A DNA stretch of 64,000 nucleotides. Source: Streptomyces sp. WAC 01529. GTDB taxonomy: Bacteria > Actinomycetota > Actinomycetes > Streptomycetales > Streptomycetaceae. The notes under the pieces are model-generated. The model searched no databases. It was not told the origin of the DNA and saw only the letters and a list, made by a program, of their open reading frames with translations. Shown piece by piece: positions 1 to 8,228 of this stretch. The stretch's first letter is position 1; every line of letters starts with the position of its first letter. Made by a program: the position numbers and the translations under genes. The stretch is taken from contig NZ_CP029617.1 of NCBI RefSeq assembly GCF_003945545.1, forward strand, positions 2,429,001 to 2,493,000, written 5' to 3'.

Positions 1-537
1 CCGGGGACGCGGCGGCTGTACTCGAACGCGGGGTTCGAGGTGCTGGGCGATCACATCGCCAAGGCGACGGACATCCCGTTCGCCGAGTATCTGCGGCAGG
101 CGGTGCTCGAACCGCTCGGGATGACCGCCACCGCGCTGGAGGGCGAGTGTTCGCCCGCCAAGGACGGGGTGTCCACCGTCGACGACCTCGTCAGGTTCGC
201 CGCGGAGGTGCAGGCGCCCCGGCTGCTGGACGCGCGGACGGTGGCGGCGGCGATGACGGTGACGTACCCGGGGCTGAAGGGTGTGCTGCCGGGGTACGGG
301 CACCAGAACCCCAACGACTGGGGGCTCGGTTTCGAGATCCGGGACTCCAAGGCGCCGCACTGGACGGGGAGTTCGTCGTCGCCCCGGACGTTCGGGCACT
401 TCGGGCAGGCCGGCACGTTCCTGTGGGTGGACCCGGACGCGGGGGCGGCCTGTGTCGCCCTCACCGACCGGCCCTTCGGGCCCTGGGCCGCGGAGGTCTG
501 GCCTCCGTTCACGGACGCGGTGCTCGCGGACCTCTGA
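1..537 (+). CDS. Serine hydrolase, beta-lactamase/D-Ala-D-Ala carboxypeptidase family (5' partial)
   Basis: The reading frame is open from base 1 and the gene starts outside the window, so only about the last 178 residues are visible. They begin PGTRRLYSNAGFEVLG, where the YSN triad is the second active-site motif of class C beta-lactamase-like serine hydrolases; the SxxK motif would lie upstream. A later GHFGQAGTFLWVDP stretch matches the HxG region of the family. These proteins cleave D-alanyl peptides or esters; the substrate here cannot be told. The gene ends 45 bp before the convergent pirin gene. The family call is firm, the precise function unknown. Confidence 0.8.
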   Translation, partial: PGTRRLYSNAGFEVLGDHIAKATDIPFAEYLRQAVLEPLGMTATALEGECSPAKDGVSTVDDLVRFAAEVQAPRLLDARTVAAAMTVTYPGLKGVLPGYGHQNPNDWGLGFEIRDSKAPHWTGSSSSPRTFGHFGQAGTFLWVDPDAGAACVALTDRPFGPWAAEVWPPFTDAVLADL

Positions 538-582
538 GGCCCCGCGCAAGGCCCGCCTGCCCGCCGTCGTCGCGCCCCGCGG

Positions 583-1260
583 CTACCCGCCCGCCATCTC
601 CCACACCAGCAGCTCCGCCGCGACCTCCGTGGTGGCGTCCGCCGTGGCCACCGCCTCCAGCCCCGTCCCGCCCGTGACCCGCGCCGCGTCGCCCGCGCTC
701 AGGTGCTCCTCCCCCAGCCGTACTTCGCCGCGCACCACGTGGAGGTAGGTGAACGGGGCGTCCGGCAGGGCGGTGCGCTCGCCGGGGGCCAGGCGCCGGA
801 TGTGGAGGAGGGCTCCCGCCCCCGGGATCTCGTACGGGGTGGCGTCGGCGATTCCGTGGATGACCGCGTACGAGGGTTCGCCGCCCGGGGAGAGCGGGGC
901 GAGCCACATCTGGACGAAGACGAGGGGGTCCGCGCCGTCGTTGCGCTCCACGTGGCGGACGCCGCCCGCCGCCGACAGGTGCTGGAGGTCGCCCGGGCGG
1001 ACCAGGGACTCGCGGCCCGTCGAGTCCCGGTGGGTGAGTTCGCCCTCGACGACCCAGGTGACGATCTCGGTGTGGCTGTGCGGGTGTTCGTCGAAGCCCG
1101 CGCCGGGCGCGAGGCGCTCTTCGTTGCAGGCCAGGATCGCGCCGAAGCGGAGGTTGTCGGGGTCGTAGTGGGGCCCGAAGGAGAAGGCGTGGAAGGACTC
1201 GATGCCGGCCGCCGCGTCCCCGCCGCGGTACCGGTCGCCGGAGCGCCGTACGTCTGTCAC
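583..1260 (-). CDS. Pirin family protein (bicupin)
   Basis: A 225-aa protein with the pirin N-terminal cupin. HPHSHTEIVTWVVEGELTHRDSTG supplies the metal-binding histidines, GDLQHLSAAGGVRHVERN follows, and then a second cupin-like half. Pirins are small iron-binding proteins with quercetinase activity or regulatory roles; none can be assigned here. I chose the GTG at 1260 (VTDVRRSGDRYRGG); another GTG lies 9 bp upstream. The frame stays open much further upstream but crosses a palindromic repeat and then antisense fasR, so that part is not coding. The 64-bp palindromic element sits 12 bp upstream of the start, inside the expected leader or promoter. Confidence 0.88.
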   Translation of the reverse strand: MTDVRRSGDRYRGGDAAAGIESFHAFSFGPHYDPDNLRFGAILACNEERLAPGAGFDEHPHSHTEIVTWVVEGELTHRDSTGRESLVRPGDLQHLSAAGGVRHVERNDGADPLVFVQMWLAPLSPGGEPSYAVIHGIADATPYEIPGAGALLHIRRLAPGERTALPDAPFTYLHVVRGEVRLGEEHLSAGDAARVTGGTGLEAVATADATTEVAAELLVWEMAGG

Positions 1261-1272
1261 GCGCTCCACGTT

Positions 1273-1336
1273 AGAGCCTGTCTTTGAACCCGCGTCGTTC
1301 GCGCGGAGCGCGGGCGGGGGTTCAAAGACAGGCTCT
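1273..1336. repeat. Short palindromic element, copy 1 (MITE/REP-like, deleted form)
   Basis: The 19-bp ends AGAGCCTGTCTTTGAACCC (1273-1291) and its exact reverse complement (1318-1336) flank a GC-rich core. The same element, with identical ends and identical first 44 bases, occurs at 14321-14439 with 55 extra bases before the right arm. The junction carries GGCG on both sides, so this shorter copy fits a microhomology deletion of the longer one. It lies between the divergent pirin and fasR genes, leaving only 48 bp to the fasR start. No clear target-site duplication is visible. Confidence 0.8.
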
Positions 1337-1384
1337 TGGCCCCGGCACCGCATCCCCCCGCCCCGATAAGGCAGTCTTGTCCCC

Positions 1385-2650
1385 GTGCCCGAACCCTCAG
1401 CGAACGAAGCCCACCAGGAGTCCGAGCCGGGTTCCCCGCCCGGGTCCCACCCCGAGCCAGGAGCCGGGCCACGGCATGACCGCCGCACCCCGCACGCGCA
1501 CACCGCGACCCTGAAGCGCCTGGAGAAGTCGTCGGGGAGCCTCGCGGCGCAGGCCATCGCGCGCATGGACGAGACGCTGTCCTGGTACCGGGCGATGCCG
1601 CCGGAGAACCGCTCCTGGATCGGCCTGGTCGCCCAGGCCGGTATCGCCGCGTTCACCGAGTGGTTCCGGCACCCGGACGCCCCCCAGGCGATCTCCACCG
1701 ACGTCTTCGGGACCGCCCCCCGCGAGCTGACCAGGGCGATCACCCTGCGGCAGACCGTGGAGATGGTGCGTACGACGATCGAGGTGATGGAGTCCGCGAT
1801 CGACGAGGTCGCGGCCCCGGGCGACGAATCCGTCCTGCGCGAGGCGCTGCTCGTCTACGCCCGTGAGATCGCCTTCGCCACCGCGCAGGTGTACGCGCAG
1901 GCCGCCGAGGCACGCGGTGCCTGGGACGCCCGTCTCGAATCCCTCGTGGTGAACGCGGTGCTCTCCGGAGAGGCCGACGAGGGGGCCGTCTCCCGCGCCG
2001 CCGCGCTCGGCTGGAACTCCCCCGAGCACGTCTGCGTGGTCCTCGGCACCGCCCCGGACGGCGACAGCGAGCTGACCGTGGAGGCCATCCGGCGGGCCGC
2101 CCGGCACGCGAAGCTCCAGGTCCTGACGGGTGTACTCGGCTCTCGCCTGGTCGTCATCGCGGGCGGCAGCGACAATCCGCTGGCGGTCGCCAAGGCGCTG
2201 ATCGGGCCGTATGCCGCCGGTCCCGTGGTGGCGGGGCCGATCGTGCCCGATCTGCTCGCGGCCACCCGTTCCGCGCAGGCGGCGGCCGCCGGGCTCAAGG
2301 CGAGCGCCGCCTGGCAGGACGTCCCGCGGCCCGTCCTCGCGGACGATCTGCTGCCCGAGCGGGCCATGGCGGGGGATCCGGCGGCCCGCGTACAGCTGGT
2401 GGAGGAGATCTACAGACCGCTGGAGGAGGCGGGCTCCGCGCTCCTGGAGACGCTCAGCGTCTATCTGGAGCAGGCGAGCAGCCTCGAAGGCGCCGCCCGG
2501 ATGCTCTTTGTGCACCCCAACACCGTGCGCTACCGGCTTCGACGTGTGACTGACGTCACCGGCTGGTCGCCCTCCGACGTACGGTCGGCCTTCACGCTGC
2601 GGATCGCGCTCATCCTGGGGCGACTGGCCGACGCGGATCCTCAGTCGTAG
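1385..2650 (+). CDS. fasR: PucR-type transcriptional activator of fatty acid synthesis (FasR)
   Basis: A 421-aa regulator. Its C-terminal 62 residues form the PucR/CdaR helix-turn-helix (SLEGAARMLFVHPNTVRYRLRRV, about residues 367-389); a GGDEF-like region precedes it. Position identifies it: it sits directly upstream of and co-oriented with fabD-fabH-acpP-fabF, exactly as FasR (SCO2386), the known activator of that operon in S. coelicolor. The GTG at 1385 is the first usable start. The first 40 residues are Pro/His/Gly-rich and not conserved-looking, so the true start could lie later. A palindromic repeat occupies most of its upstream region. Confidence 0.9.
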   Translation: MPEPSANEAHQESEPGSPPGSHPEPGAGPRHDRRTPHAHTATLKRLEKSSGSLAAQAIARMDETLSWYRAMPPENRSWIGLVAQAGIAAFTEWFRHPDAPQAISTDVFGTAPRELTRAITLRQTVEMVRTTIEVMESAIDEVAAPGDESVLREALLVYAREIAFATAQVYAQAAEARGAWDARLESLVVNAVLSGEADEGAVSRAAALGWNSPEHVCVVLGTAPDGDSELTVEAIRRAARHAKLQVLTGVLGSRLVVIAGGSDNPLAVAKALIGPYAAGPVVAGPIVPDLLAATRSAQAAAAGLKASAAWQDVPRPVLADDLLPERAMAGDPAARVQLVEEIYRPLEEAGSALLETLSVYLEQASSLEGAARMLFVHPNTVRYRLRRVTDVTGWSPSDVRSAFTLRIALILGRLADADPQS

Positions 2651-2667
2651 GGCTTTTGTCGGGCCCC

Positions 2668-2673
2668 TACAAT
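2668..2673 (+). promoter_or_regulatory. Candidate -10 box for the fab operon
   Basis: TACAAT in the fasR-fabD gap, about 67 bp before the fabD start. No convincing -35 hexamer lies 17-18 bp upstream, as would be expected of a promoter that needs an activator such as FasR. Inference from position only. Confidence 0.35.
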
Positions 2674-2740
2674 TCCCCCAGCCGTTCTTCGTCCCTGTCC
2701 CCACGGGCGGCTTACGCCGTCGACAAGAGAGAGTGTGAGA

Positions 2741-3652
2741 GTGCTCGTACTCGTCGCTCCCGGCCAAGGCGCTCAGACGCCCGGCTTCCTGACTCCCTGG
2801 CTCGACCTCCCCGGCGCCGCAGACCGCCTCGGCGCCTGGTCGGACGCCATCGGGCTCGACCTCGCCCACTACGGCACGCAAGGAGACGCGGACGAGATCC
2901 GCGACACCGCCGTGGCGCAGCCGCTGCTCGTGGCCGCCGGACTGCTCTCCGCCGCGGCACTCGGTGACATCGCGCCGGGCGCCGTCGCCGGACACAGCGT
3001 CGGCGAGATCACGGCCGCCGCGTACGCGGGTGTGCTCGGCGACGACGACGCCCTGCGCCTCGTGCGCAAGCGCGGGCTCGCCATGGCCGAGGCCGCCGCC
3101 GTCACGGAGACCGGCATGGCGGCGCTGCTCGGCGGCGACCCCGAGGTCACCGTCCCGCACCTGGAGAAGCTCGGCCTGACCCCGGCCAATGTGAACGGCG
3201 CGGGCCAGATCGTGGCCGCGGGCACCAAGGAGCAGCTCGCCGCCCTGGAGGCCGACAAGCCCGAGGGCGTGCGCAAGGTCATCGCCCTCAAGGTCGCGGG
3301 CGCCTTCCACACGCGCCACATGGCTCCCGCGGTGGCGCGGCTGGAGGAGGCCGCCAAGGGCCTCACCCCCGCCGACCCCAGGTTCACCTACGTCTCGAAC
3401 CGCGACGGCAAGACGGTCGCGACCGGCGCCGAGGTGATCGAGCGCCTGGTCGGCCAGGTGGCCAACCCGGTCCGCTGGGACCTGTGCATGGAGACGTTCC
3501 AGGAGCTGGGCGTCACCGCGCTGATCGAGATCTGCCCCGGCGGCACGCTGACCGGTCTGGCCAAGCGTGCGCTCAAGGGCGTCCAGACGCTCGCGGTCAA
3601 GACCCCCGCCGACCTCGACGCGGCCCGCGCGCTCGTCGCCGAGCATTCCTGA
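2741..3652 (+). CDS. fabD: Malonyl-CoA:ACP transacylase
   Basis: FabD moves the malonyl group from CoA to ACP for type II fatty acid synthesis and can also serve polyketide ACPs in streptomycetes. This 303-aa protein begins MLVLVAPGQGAQ, with the GQGAQ motif; the nucleophile Ser86 lies in GHSVGE and His190 in GAFHTRHM. I preferred the GTG at 2741 to the one at 2735 because the purine-rich AAGAGAGAG (2725-2733) is correctly spaced only for 2741. First gene of fabD-fabH-acpP-fabF; fabH starts 28 bp after its stop. Confidence 0.95.
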   Translation: MLVLVAPGQGAQTPGFLTPWLDLPGAADRLGAWSDAIGLDLAHYGTQGDADEIRDTAVAQPLLVAAGLLSAAALGDIAPGAVAGHSVGEITAAAYAGVLGDDDALRLVRKRGLAMAEAAAVTETGMAALLGGDPEVTVPHLEKLGLTPANVNGAGQIVAAGTKEQLAALEADKPEGVRKVIALKVAGAFHTRHMAPAVARLEEAAKGLTPADPRFTYVSNRDGKTVATGAEVIERLVGQVANPVRWDLCMETFQELGVTALIEICPGGTLTGLAKRALKGVQTLAVKTPADLDAARALVAEHS

Positions 3653-3680
3653 GCCGACGACAGACAAGGAGCCGTAGCGC

Positions 3681-4682
3681 ATGTCGAAGATCAAGCCCAG
3701 TCAGGGCGCCCCGTACGCGCGGATCATGGGCGTCGGCGGCTACCGGCCCACCCGTGTCGTGCCGAACGAGGTGATCCTGGAGACGATCGACTCGTCCGAC
3801 GAGTGGATCCGTTCCCGCTCGGGCATCGCCACCCGCCACTGGGCCTCCGACGAGGAGACCGTGGCCGCGATGTCCATCGAGGCGGCGGGCAAGGCGATCG
3901 CCGACGCGGGCATCACGCCCGAGCAGATCGGCGGCGTCATCGTGTCGACGGTCTCGCACTTCAAGCAGACCCCGGCCATCGCGACCGAGATCGCGGACAA
4001 GATCGGCGCGGGCAGGCCCGCCGCGTTCGACATCTCCGCGGGCTGCGCCGGCTTCGGTTACGGTCTGACGCTGGCCAGGGGCATGGTCGTCGACGGTTCC
4101 GCCGAGTACGTCCTTGTCATCGGCGTGGAGCGGCTGAGCGACCTCACCGACCTGACCGACCGCGCGACGGCGTTCCTCTTCGGTGACGGCGCCGGTGCCG
4201 TGGTCGTCGGCCCCTCCAAGGAGCCGAGGATCGGCCCGACGGTCTGGGGCTCGGAGGGCGACAAGTCCGAGACGATCAAGCAGACCGAGTCCTGGGAGGC
4301 GTACCGCAACGGCGCGCCCGACAAGTTCCCTGCCATCACGCAGGAAGGCCAGGCGGTTTTCCGCTGGGCCGTGTTCGAGATGGCGAAGGTCGCCCAGCAG
4401 GCGCTGGACGCGGCCGGGATCACCGCGGACGACCTGGATGTCTTCATTCCGCATCAGGCCAACGAGCGGATCATCGACTCGATGGTGAAGACTCTGAAAC
4501 TGCCCGAGCACGTCACGGTCGCCCGTGACGTGCGCACCACCGGTAACACCTCGGCCGCCTCGATCCCGCTCGCGATGGAGCGGCTCCTGGCGACCGGCGA
4601 GGCGAAGAGCGGCGACACCGCGCTCGTCATCGGCTTCGGGGCGGGTCTCGTGTACGCCGCCACGGTCGTTACCCTCCCCTAG
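3681..4682 (+). CDS. fabH: Beta-ketoacyl-ACP synthase III
   Basis: FabH starts fatty acid synthesis by condensing acyl-CoA primers (branched ones in streptomycetes) with malonyl-ACP. The 333-aa protein has the complete Cys-His-Asn triad: Cys122 in DISAGCAGFG, His258 in IPHQAN and Asn289 in TTGNTSAAS. The C-terminal GFGAGLVYAATVV is typical. ATG at 3681 follows AAGGAG. The GC-rich second gene of the fab operon; acpP follows after 98 bp. Confidence 0.96.
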   Translation: MSKIKPSQGAPYARIMGVGGYRPTRVVPNEVILETIDSSDEWIRSRSGIATRHWASDEETVAAMSIEAAGKAIADAGITPEQIGGVIVSTVSHFKQTPAIATEIADKIGAGRPAAFDISAGCAGFGYGLTLARGMVVDGSAEYVLVIGVERLSDLTDLTDRATAFLFGDGAGAVVVGPSKEPRIGPTVWGSEGDKSETIKQTESWEAYRNGAPDKFPAITQEGQAVFRWAVFEMAKVAQQALDAAGITADDLDVFIPHQANERIIDSMVKTLKLPEHVTVARDVRTTGNTSAASIPLAMERLLATGEAKSGDTALVIGFGAGLVYAATVVTLP

Positions 4683-4780
4683 GCATCACGTACGGATCAC
4701 CCGGTCCGTACTGCTGTGACCAACCTGCCGCTGCCGCGGCGGGCGCCACACCCTCTGGATACATAAGAAGGAGCGCCAAC

Positions 4781-5029
4781 ATGGCCGCCACTCAGGAAGA
4801 GATCGTCGCCGGTCTCGCGGAGATCGTGAACGAGATCGCCGGCATCCCGGTCGAGGACGTCCAGCTGGACAAGTCCTTCACCGACGACCTGGACGTCGAC
4901 TCGCTGTCCATGGTCGAGGTCGTCGTCGCCGCCGAAGAGCGCTTCGACGTCAAGATCCCGGACGACGACGTCAAGAACCTCAAGACGGTCGGCGACGCGA
5001 CCAAGTACATCCTCGAGCACCAGAACTGA
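4781..5029 (+). CDS. acpP: Acyl carrier protein of fatty acid synthesis
   Basis: An 82-aa acidic protein that carries the growing acyl chain on 4'-phosphopantetheine. The attachment serine is Ser41 in DLDVDSLSMVEVV. Length and charge match bacterial AcpP. ATG at 4781 is preceded by AAGAAGGAG. Its place between fabH and fabF marks it as the fatty-acid ACP rather than a polyketide one. Confidence 0.96.
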   Translation: MAATQEEIVAGLAEIVNEIAGIPVEDVQLDKSFTDDLDVDSLSMVEVVVAAEERFDVKIPDDDVKNLKTVGDATKYILEHQN

Positions 5030-5099
5030 CCGAGCTCGTGCTCAGTCGCCACCCGGCGGTGGCGCCGCTGATCCCCTCAACACCGTGGAGAAATTTCCT

Positions 5100-6362
5100 G
5101 TGAACTCGACCAATCGCACCGTGGTCGTCACCGGTATCGGCGCAACCACACCGCTGGGTGGCGACGCAGCCTCGACGTGGGAGGGCCTGCTCGCGGGCCG
5201 CTCCGGCGTCAGCACGCTGGAGCAGGAGTGGGCGGCCGAGCTGCCCGTCCGCATCGCCGGCCAGATCGCCGTGGAGCCGGGTGAGATCATCCCCCGCCCG
5301 CAGGCACGCAAGCTGGACCGGTCGGCGCAGTTCGCGCTGATCGCGGCCAAGGAGGCCTGGGCCGACGCGGGCTTCACCGCGAAGGCGGGCGAGGACACTT
5401 CGGTGGACCCGCACCGCCTCGGCGCGGTCATCGCCTCCGGCATCGGCGGCGTGACCACGCTCCTCGACCAGTACGACGTGCTGAAGGAGAAGGGCGTACG
5501 CCGTGTCTCCCCGCACACCGTGCCGATGCTGATGCCCAACTCCCCGGCGGCCAACGTCGGCATCGAGCTGGGCGCCCAGTCGGGCGTCCACACCCCGGTG
5601 TCGGCCTGCGCCTCGGGCGCGGAGGCCATCGGCTACGCCATCGAGATGATCCGCACCGGCCGCGCCGACGTCGTCGTCGCGGGCGGCACGGAGGCGGCGA
5701 TCCACCCGCTGCCGATCGTCGCGTTCGGCAACATGATGGCGATGTCGAAGAACAACGACGACCCGCAGGGCGCCTCGCGTCCCTACGACGCGGACCGCAA
5801 CGGCTTCGTGCTCGGCGAGGGTGCCGGTGTGATCGTCCTCGAGTCCGAGGAGCACGCCAAGGCCCGTGGCGCGAAGATCTACGCGGAGGCCGTCGGCCAG
5901 GGCATCTCGGCCGACGCGCACCACATCACGCAGCCCGAGCCGTCCGGCAACGGCATCGCCGCGGCCCTGCAGAACCTGATCGACACGACGGACCTCAAGC
6001 CGTCCGAGATCGTGCACGTGAACGCGCACGCCACCTCGACCCCGCAGGGTGACGTCGCCGAGATCAAGGCGCTGCGCAAGGCGTTCGGCGACGACGTCGA
6101 CCACATGGCGATCGCCAGCACCAAGTCGATGACGGGTCACCTGCTCGGTGGCGCGGGCGGCGTGGAGACCGTGGCCACGGTCCTCGCGCTCAAGCACCGC
6201 ATGGCCCCGCCGACGATCAACATCGAGAACCTCGACCCCGAGGTCGACGCGGACATCATCCGCGACGAGGCGCGCGCGCTGCCCGAGGGCCGTATCGCGG
6301 CGCTGAACGACTCGTTCGGCTTCGGCGGCCACAACGTCGTCCTGGCGTTCCGGACCGTCTGA
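5100..6362 (+). CDS. fabF: Beta-ketoacyl-ACP synthase II
   Basis: FabF carries out the elongating condensations between acyl-ACP and malonyl-ACP. A 420-aa thiolase-fold protein with catalytic Cys170 (TPVSACASGAEA), His310 (NAHATSTPQGD) and His347 (SMTGHLLGGAGG). I start at GTG 5100 (MNSTNRTVVVTG) because GGAG at 5087-5090 has the right spacing; an in-frame GTG at 5085 would overlap that ribosome site. Last gene of the fab operon, closed by the hairpin at 6380-6415. Confidence 0.95.
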   Translation: MNSTNRTVVVTGIGATTPLGGDAASTWEGLLAGRSGVSTLEQEWAAELPVRIAGQIAVEPGEIIPRPQARKLDRSAQFALIAAKEAWADAGFTAKAGEDTSVDPHRLGAVIASGIGGVTTLLDQYDVLKEKGVRRVSPHTVPMLMPNSPAANVGIELGAQSGVHTPVSACASGAEAIGYAIEMIRTGRADVVVAGGTEAAIHPLPIVAFGNMMAMSKNNDDPQGASRPYDADRNGFVLGEGAGVIVLESEEHAKARGAKIYAEAVGQGISADAHHITQPEPSGNGIAAALQNLIDTTDLKPSEIVHVNAHATSTPQGDVAEIKALRKAFGDDVDHMAIASTKSMTGHLLGGAGGVETVATVLALKHRMAPPTINIENLDPEVDADIIRDEARALPEGRIAALNDSFGFGGHNVVLAFRTV

Positions 6363-6379
6363 CGCGGTCGTACGTGAAC

Positions 6380-6458
6380 CGGAAGGGCCCCCGCCGCATG
6401 GTGGGGGCCCTTCCGATTGCGTGAGGGCCCTTCCGGTTACGTGGAGGCCCTTCCGGTT
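6380..6458. terminator. Hairpin terminator with tandem copies of the right arm
   Basis: GGAAGGGCCCCC (6381-6392) pairs with GGGGGCCCTTCC (6403-6414), plus one outer C-G pair, 18 bp after the fabF stop. The right-arm motif GGCCCTTCCGRTT then occurs two more times at exact 20-bp spacing (6406-6418, 6426-6438, 6446-6458), so the left arm has three possible partners. It lies between convergent fabF and the DUF3145 gene and may serve both strands. Confidence 0.75.
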
Positions 6459-6472
6459 ACCCGGAACAGGTG

Positions 6473-6967
6473 TCACACGACCTGGTGCAGCCACCGCACC
6501 GGCGCGCCCTCGCCCGCGTACCGGAAGGGTTCCAGTTCGTCGTCCCAGGGCTTGCCGAGGAGCTTGGCCAGCTCGGCCTCCAGGTCGCTCTCGCCGCGCT
6601 GCGAGCGGGCCAGGGCGGCGCGCAGGCGGTCCTCGGGGATGAGGATGTCGCCGTGCAGCCCGGTGACGGCGTGGAAGATGCCGAGGTCGGGCGTGGCGCT
6701 GTACCGCTCGCCCTCGGCGTTCGGGCACGGCTCGGCCGTGACCTCGAAGCGCAGCAGGGACCATCCGCGCAGGGCGGAGGCGAGCTTGGACGCGGTGCCC
6801 GCCGAGCCCTTCCAGGAGAATTCGGATCTCCAGGTGCCCGGCGCGGCGGGCTGCCTGATCCAGTCGAGGCTCACACGCGCGCCGAGCACGCCCGCGACGG
6901 CCCACTCGACGTGTGGGCACAGCGCGCGCGGAGCGGAGTGCACGTACAGAACTCCACGTGTCGTCAC
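6473..6967 (-). CDS. DUF3145 domain protein
   Basis: A 164-aa conserved actinobacterial protein of unknown function, the usual convergent neighbour of fabF in streptomycetes (SCO2391 position). It starts VTTRGVLYVHSAP at GTG 6967 behind a perfect GGAGG (6974-6978). The open frame upstream to 7099 lacks such a site and reads as non-conserved sequence. It is soluble, with no leader or membrane segment. Conserved patches are ALCPHVEWAVAGVLG, the FSW/RGWSLLRFEVTAEP core and a C-terminal WDDELEPFRYAGEGAPVRWLHQVV. No function is inferred. Confidence 0.85.
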   Translation of the reverse strand: MTTRGVLYVHSAPRALCPHVEWAVAGVLGARVSLDWIRQPAAPGTWRSEFSWKGSAGTASKLASALRGWSLLRFEVTAEPCPNAEGERYSATPDLGIFHAVTGLHGDILIPEDRLRAALARSQRGESDLEAELAKLLGKPWDDELEPFRYAGEGAPVRWLHQVV

Positions 6968-7313
6968 CGGGACCTCCAGTGTGGGTCGAGGTTCGCCTTC
7001 CCCAGCGGCCTCGCGCCCGTGCCGAGCAATTTTCCCCAAATGGTAGAGAAACCTGGGAAAAGGGGACAGATGTGACGTGATGTAATTTAGCGGAACCACG
7101 GCAGCGAGGCGTCACCGGGTCGATCATCCGCCTGTCGCCGCCCATGACAGCGGGGCCGGGCGGCTACGGGGCGAGGCTACCGTGCGTCGGCGCAAGGAGT
7201 GTGACGTACCGTCGGTCCCAGGGCCAGGAAACTCCGACCTTTCACCCGGCGGGGCGCAACCCCGGCCACGCGCACGACGTCTTCATTGAACGACAGACAG
7301 AGGGGACCAGGGG
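6968..7313. other. Intergenic region between divergent genes
   Basis: 346 bp between the starts of the DUF3145 gene (minus) and the GDSL lipoprotein gene (plus). It contains a comparatively AT-rich stretch around 7050-7095, where promoters for either gene could lie. I see no RNA gene, coding sequence or convincing operator palindrome in it. Confidence 0.5.
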
Positions 7314-8210
7314 ATGCGGAACCGCAGGCACCGTACGCGTGCCGTCGTCGCGCTCGCGACAGCCGCCCTCCTCGGCACCGCCTCGCTCACGGCGTGTGAC
7401 GCGCAGGGCGGCAACTCCCCGGCCCCCGGCGCCTCCGCGCACAAGAAGCCCTCCCCCGCCTGGGACACCACGCCCCGCTCGCTGGCGGCGGTCGGCGACT
7501 CCATCACGCGCGGCTTCGACGCCTGCTCGGTGCTCTCCGACTGCCCCGAGGCGTCCTGGGCGACCGGCACGGACGCCGAGGTCAGAAGCCTCGCGACCCG
7601 GCTGCTGGGGAAGAAGCGGGCCGCCTCGCACAGCTGGAACCACGCCAAGACCGGCGCCCGGATGGCGGATCTGACCGGGCAGGTCGAGCAAGCCGCCACC
7701 GAGCGGCCCGAGCTGGTGACGGTGATGGTCGGCGCCAACGACGCCTGCCGCTCGACACCGTCCGCGATGACGCCGGTCGCCCGCTTCCGCGCGGACTTCC
7801 AGGAGGCGATGCGCACGCTGCGCCGCTCGCTGCCGAAGGCGCAGGTGTACGTGTCGTCCGTGCCGGACCTCAAGCGGCTCTGGTCGCAGGGGCGCACCAA
7901 CGCGCTGGGCAAGCAGGTGTGGAAGCTCGGCATCTGCGCGGCGATGCTGGCCGACCCGGACGATCTGAGCACCGCGGCGACCGAGCGGCGGGAGTCGGTG
8001 CAGGACCGCGTCGTGGCGTACAACGACGTACTCGAAGAGGTGTGCGAGAAGGATCGGCGGTGCCGATACGACGGCGGGGCGGTGTTCGACTATCGCTTCG
8101 ACGGCGACCAGCTGAGCCACTGGGACTGGTTCCACCCCAGCAAGAACGGCCAGGCGCGCATCGCCGAGCTGGCCTACCGTCAGGTGACCTCCCGCAAGCC
8201 GGTCTCCTGA
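7314..8210 (+). CDS. SGNH/GDSL-family lipoprotein hydrolase
   Basis: A 298-aa exported esterase/lipase-type protein. An Arg-rich leader is followed by lipobox LTAC with Cys28 as the likely lipid anchor. SGNH blocks are in order: block I AVGDSITRG with nucleophile Ser63, block III-like MVGANDAC, and block V SHWDWFHPSKNGQ with the catalytic Asp-x-x-His. It therefore should hydrolyse ester or acyl groups outside the membrane; the substrate is unknown. ATG at 7314 directly follows a G-rich ribosome site. Convergent with the GH3 gene. Confidence 0.87.
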   Translation: MRNRRHRTRAVVALATAALLGTASLTACDAQGGNSPAPGASAHKKPSPAWDTTPRSLAAVGDSITRGFDACSVLSDCPEASWATGTDAEVRSLATRLLGKKRAASHSWNHAKTGARMADLTGQVEQAATERPELVTVMVGANDACRSTPSAMTPVARFRADFQEAMRTLRRSLPKAQVYVSSVPDLKRLWSQGRTNALGKQVWKLGICAAMLADPDDLSTAATERRESVQDRVVAYNDVLEEVCEKDRRCRYDGGAVFDYRFDGDQLSHWDWFHPSKNGQARIAELAYRQVTSRKPVS

Positions 8211-8228
8211 GCGCTCCTGGGCTCTGCC

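Noticed and set aside
583..1743. A 386-aa pirin fusion extending through the palindromic element.
   Set aside because: The upstream part reads through the repeat and antisense fasR; pirin homology begins at VTDVRRSGDRY near 1260.
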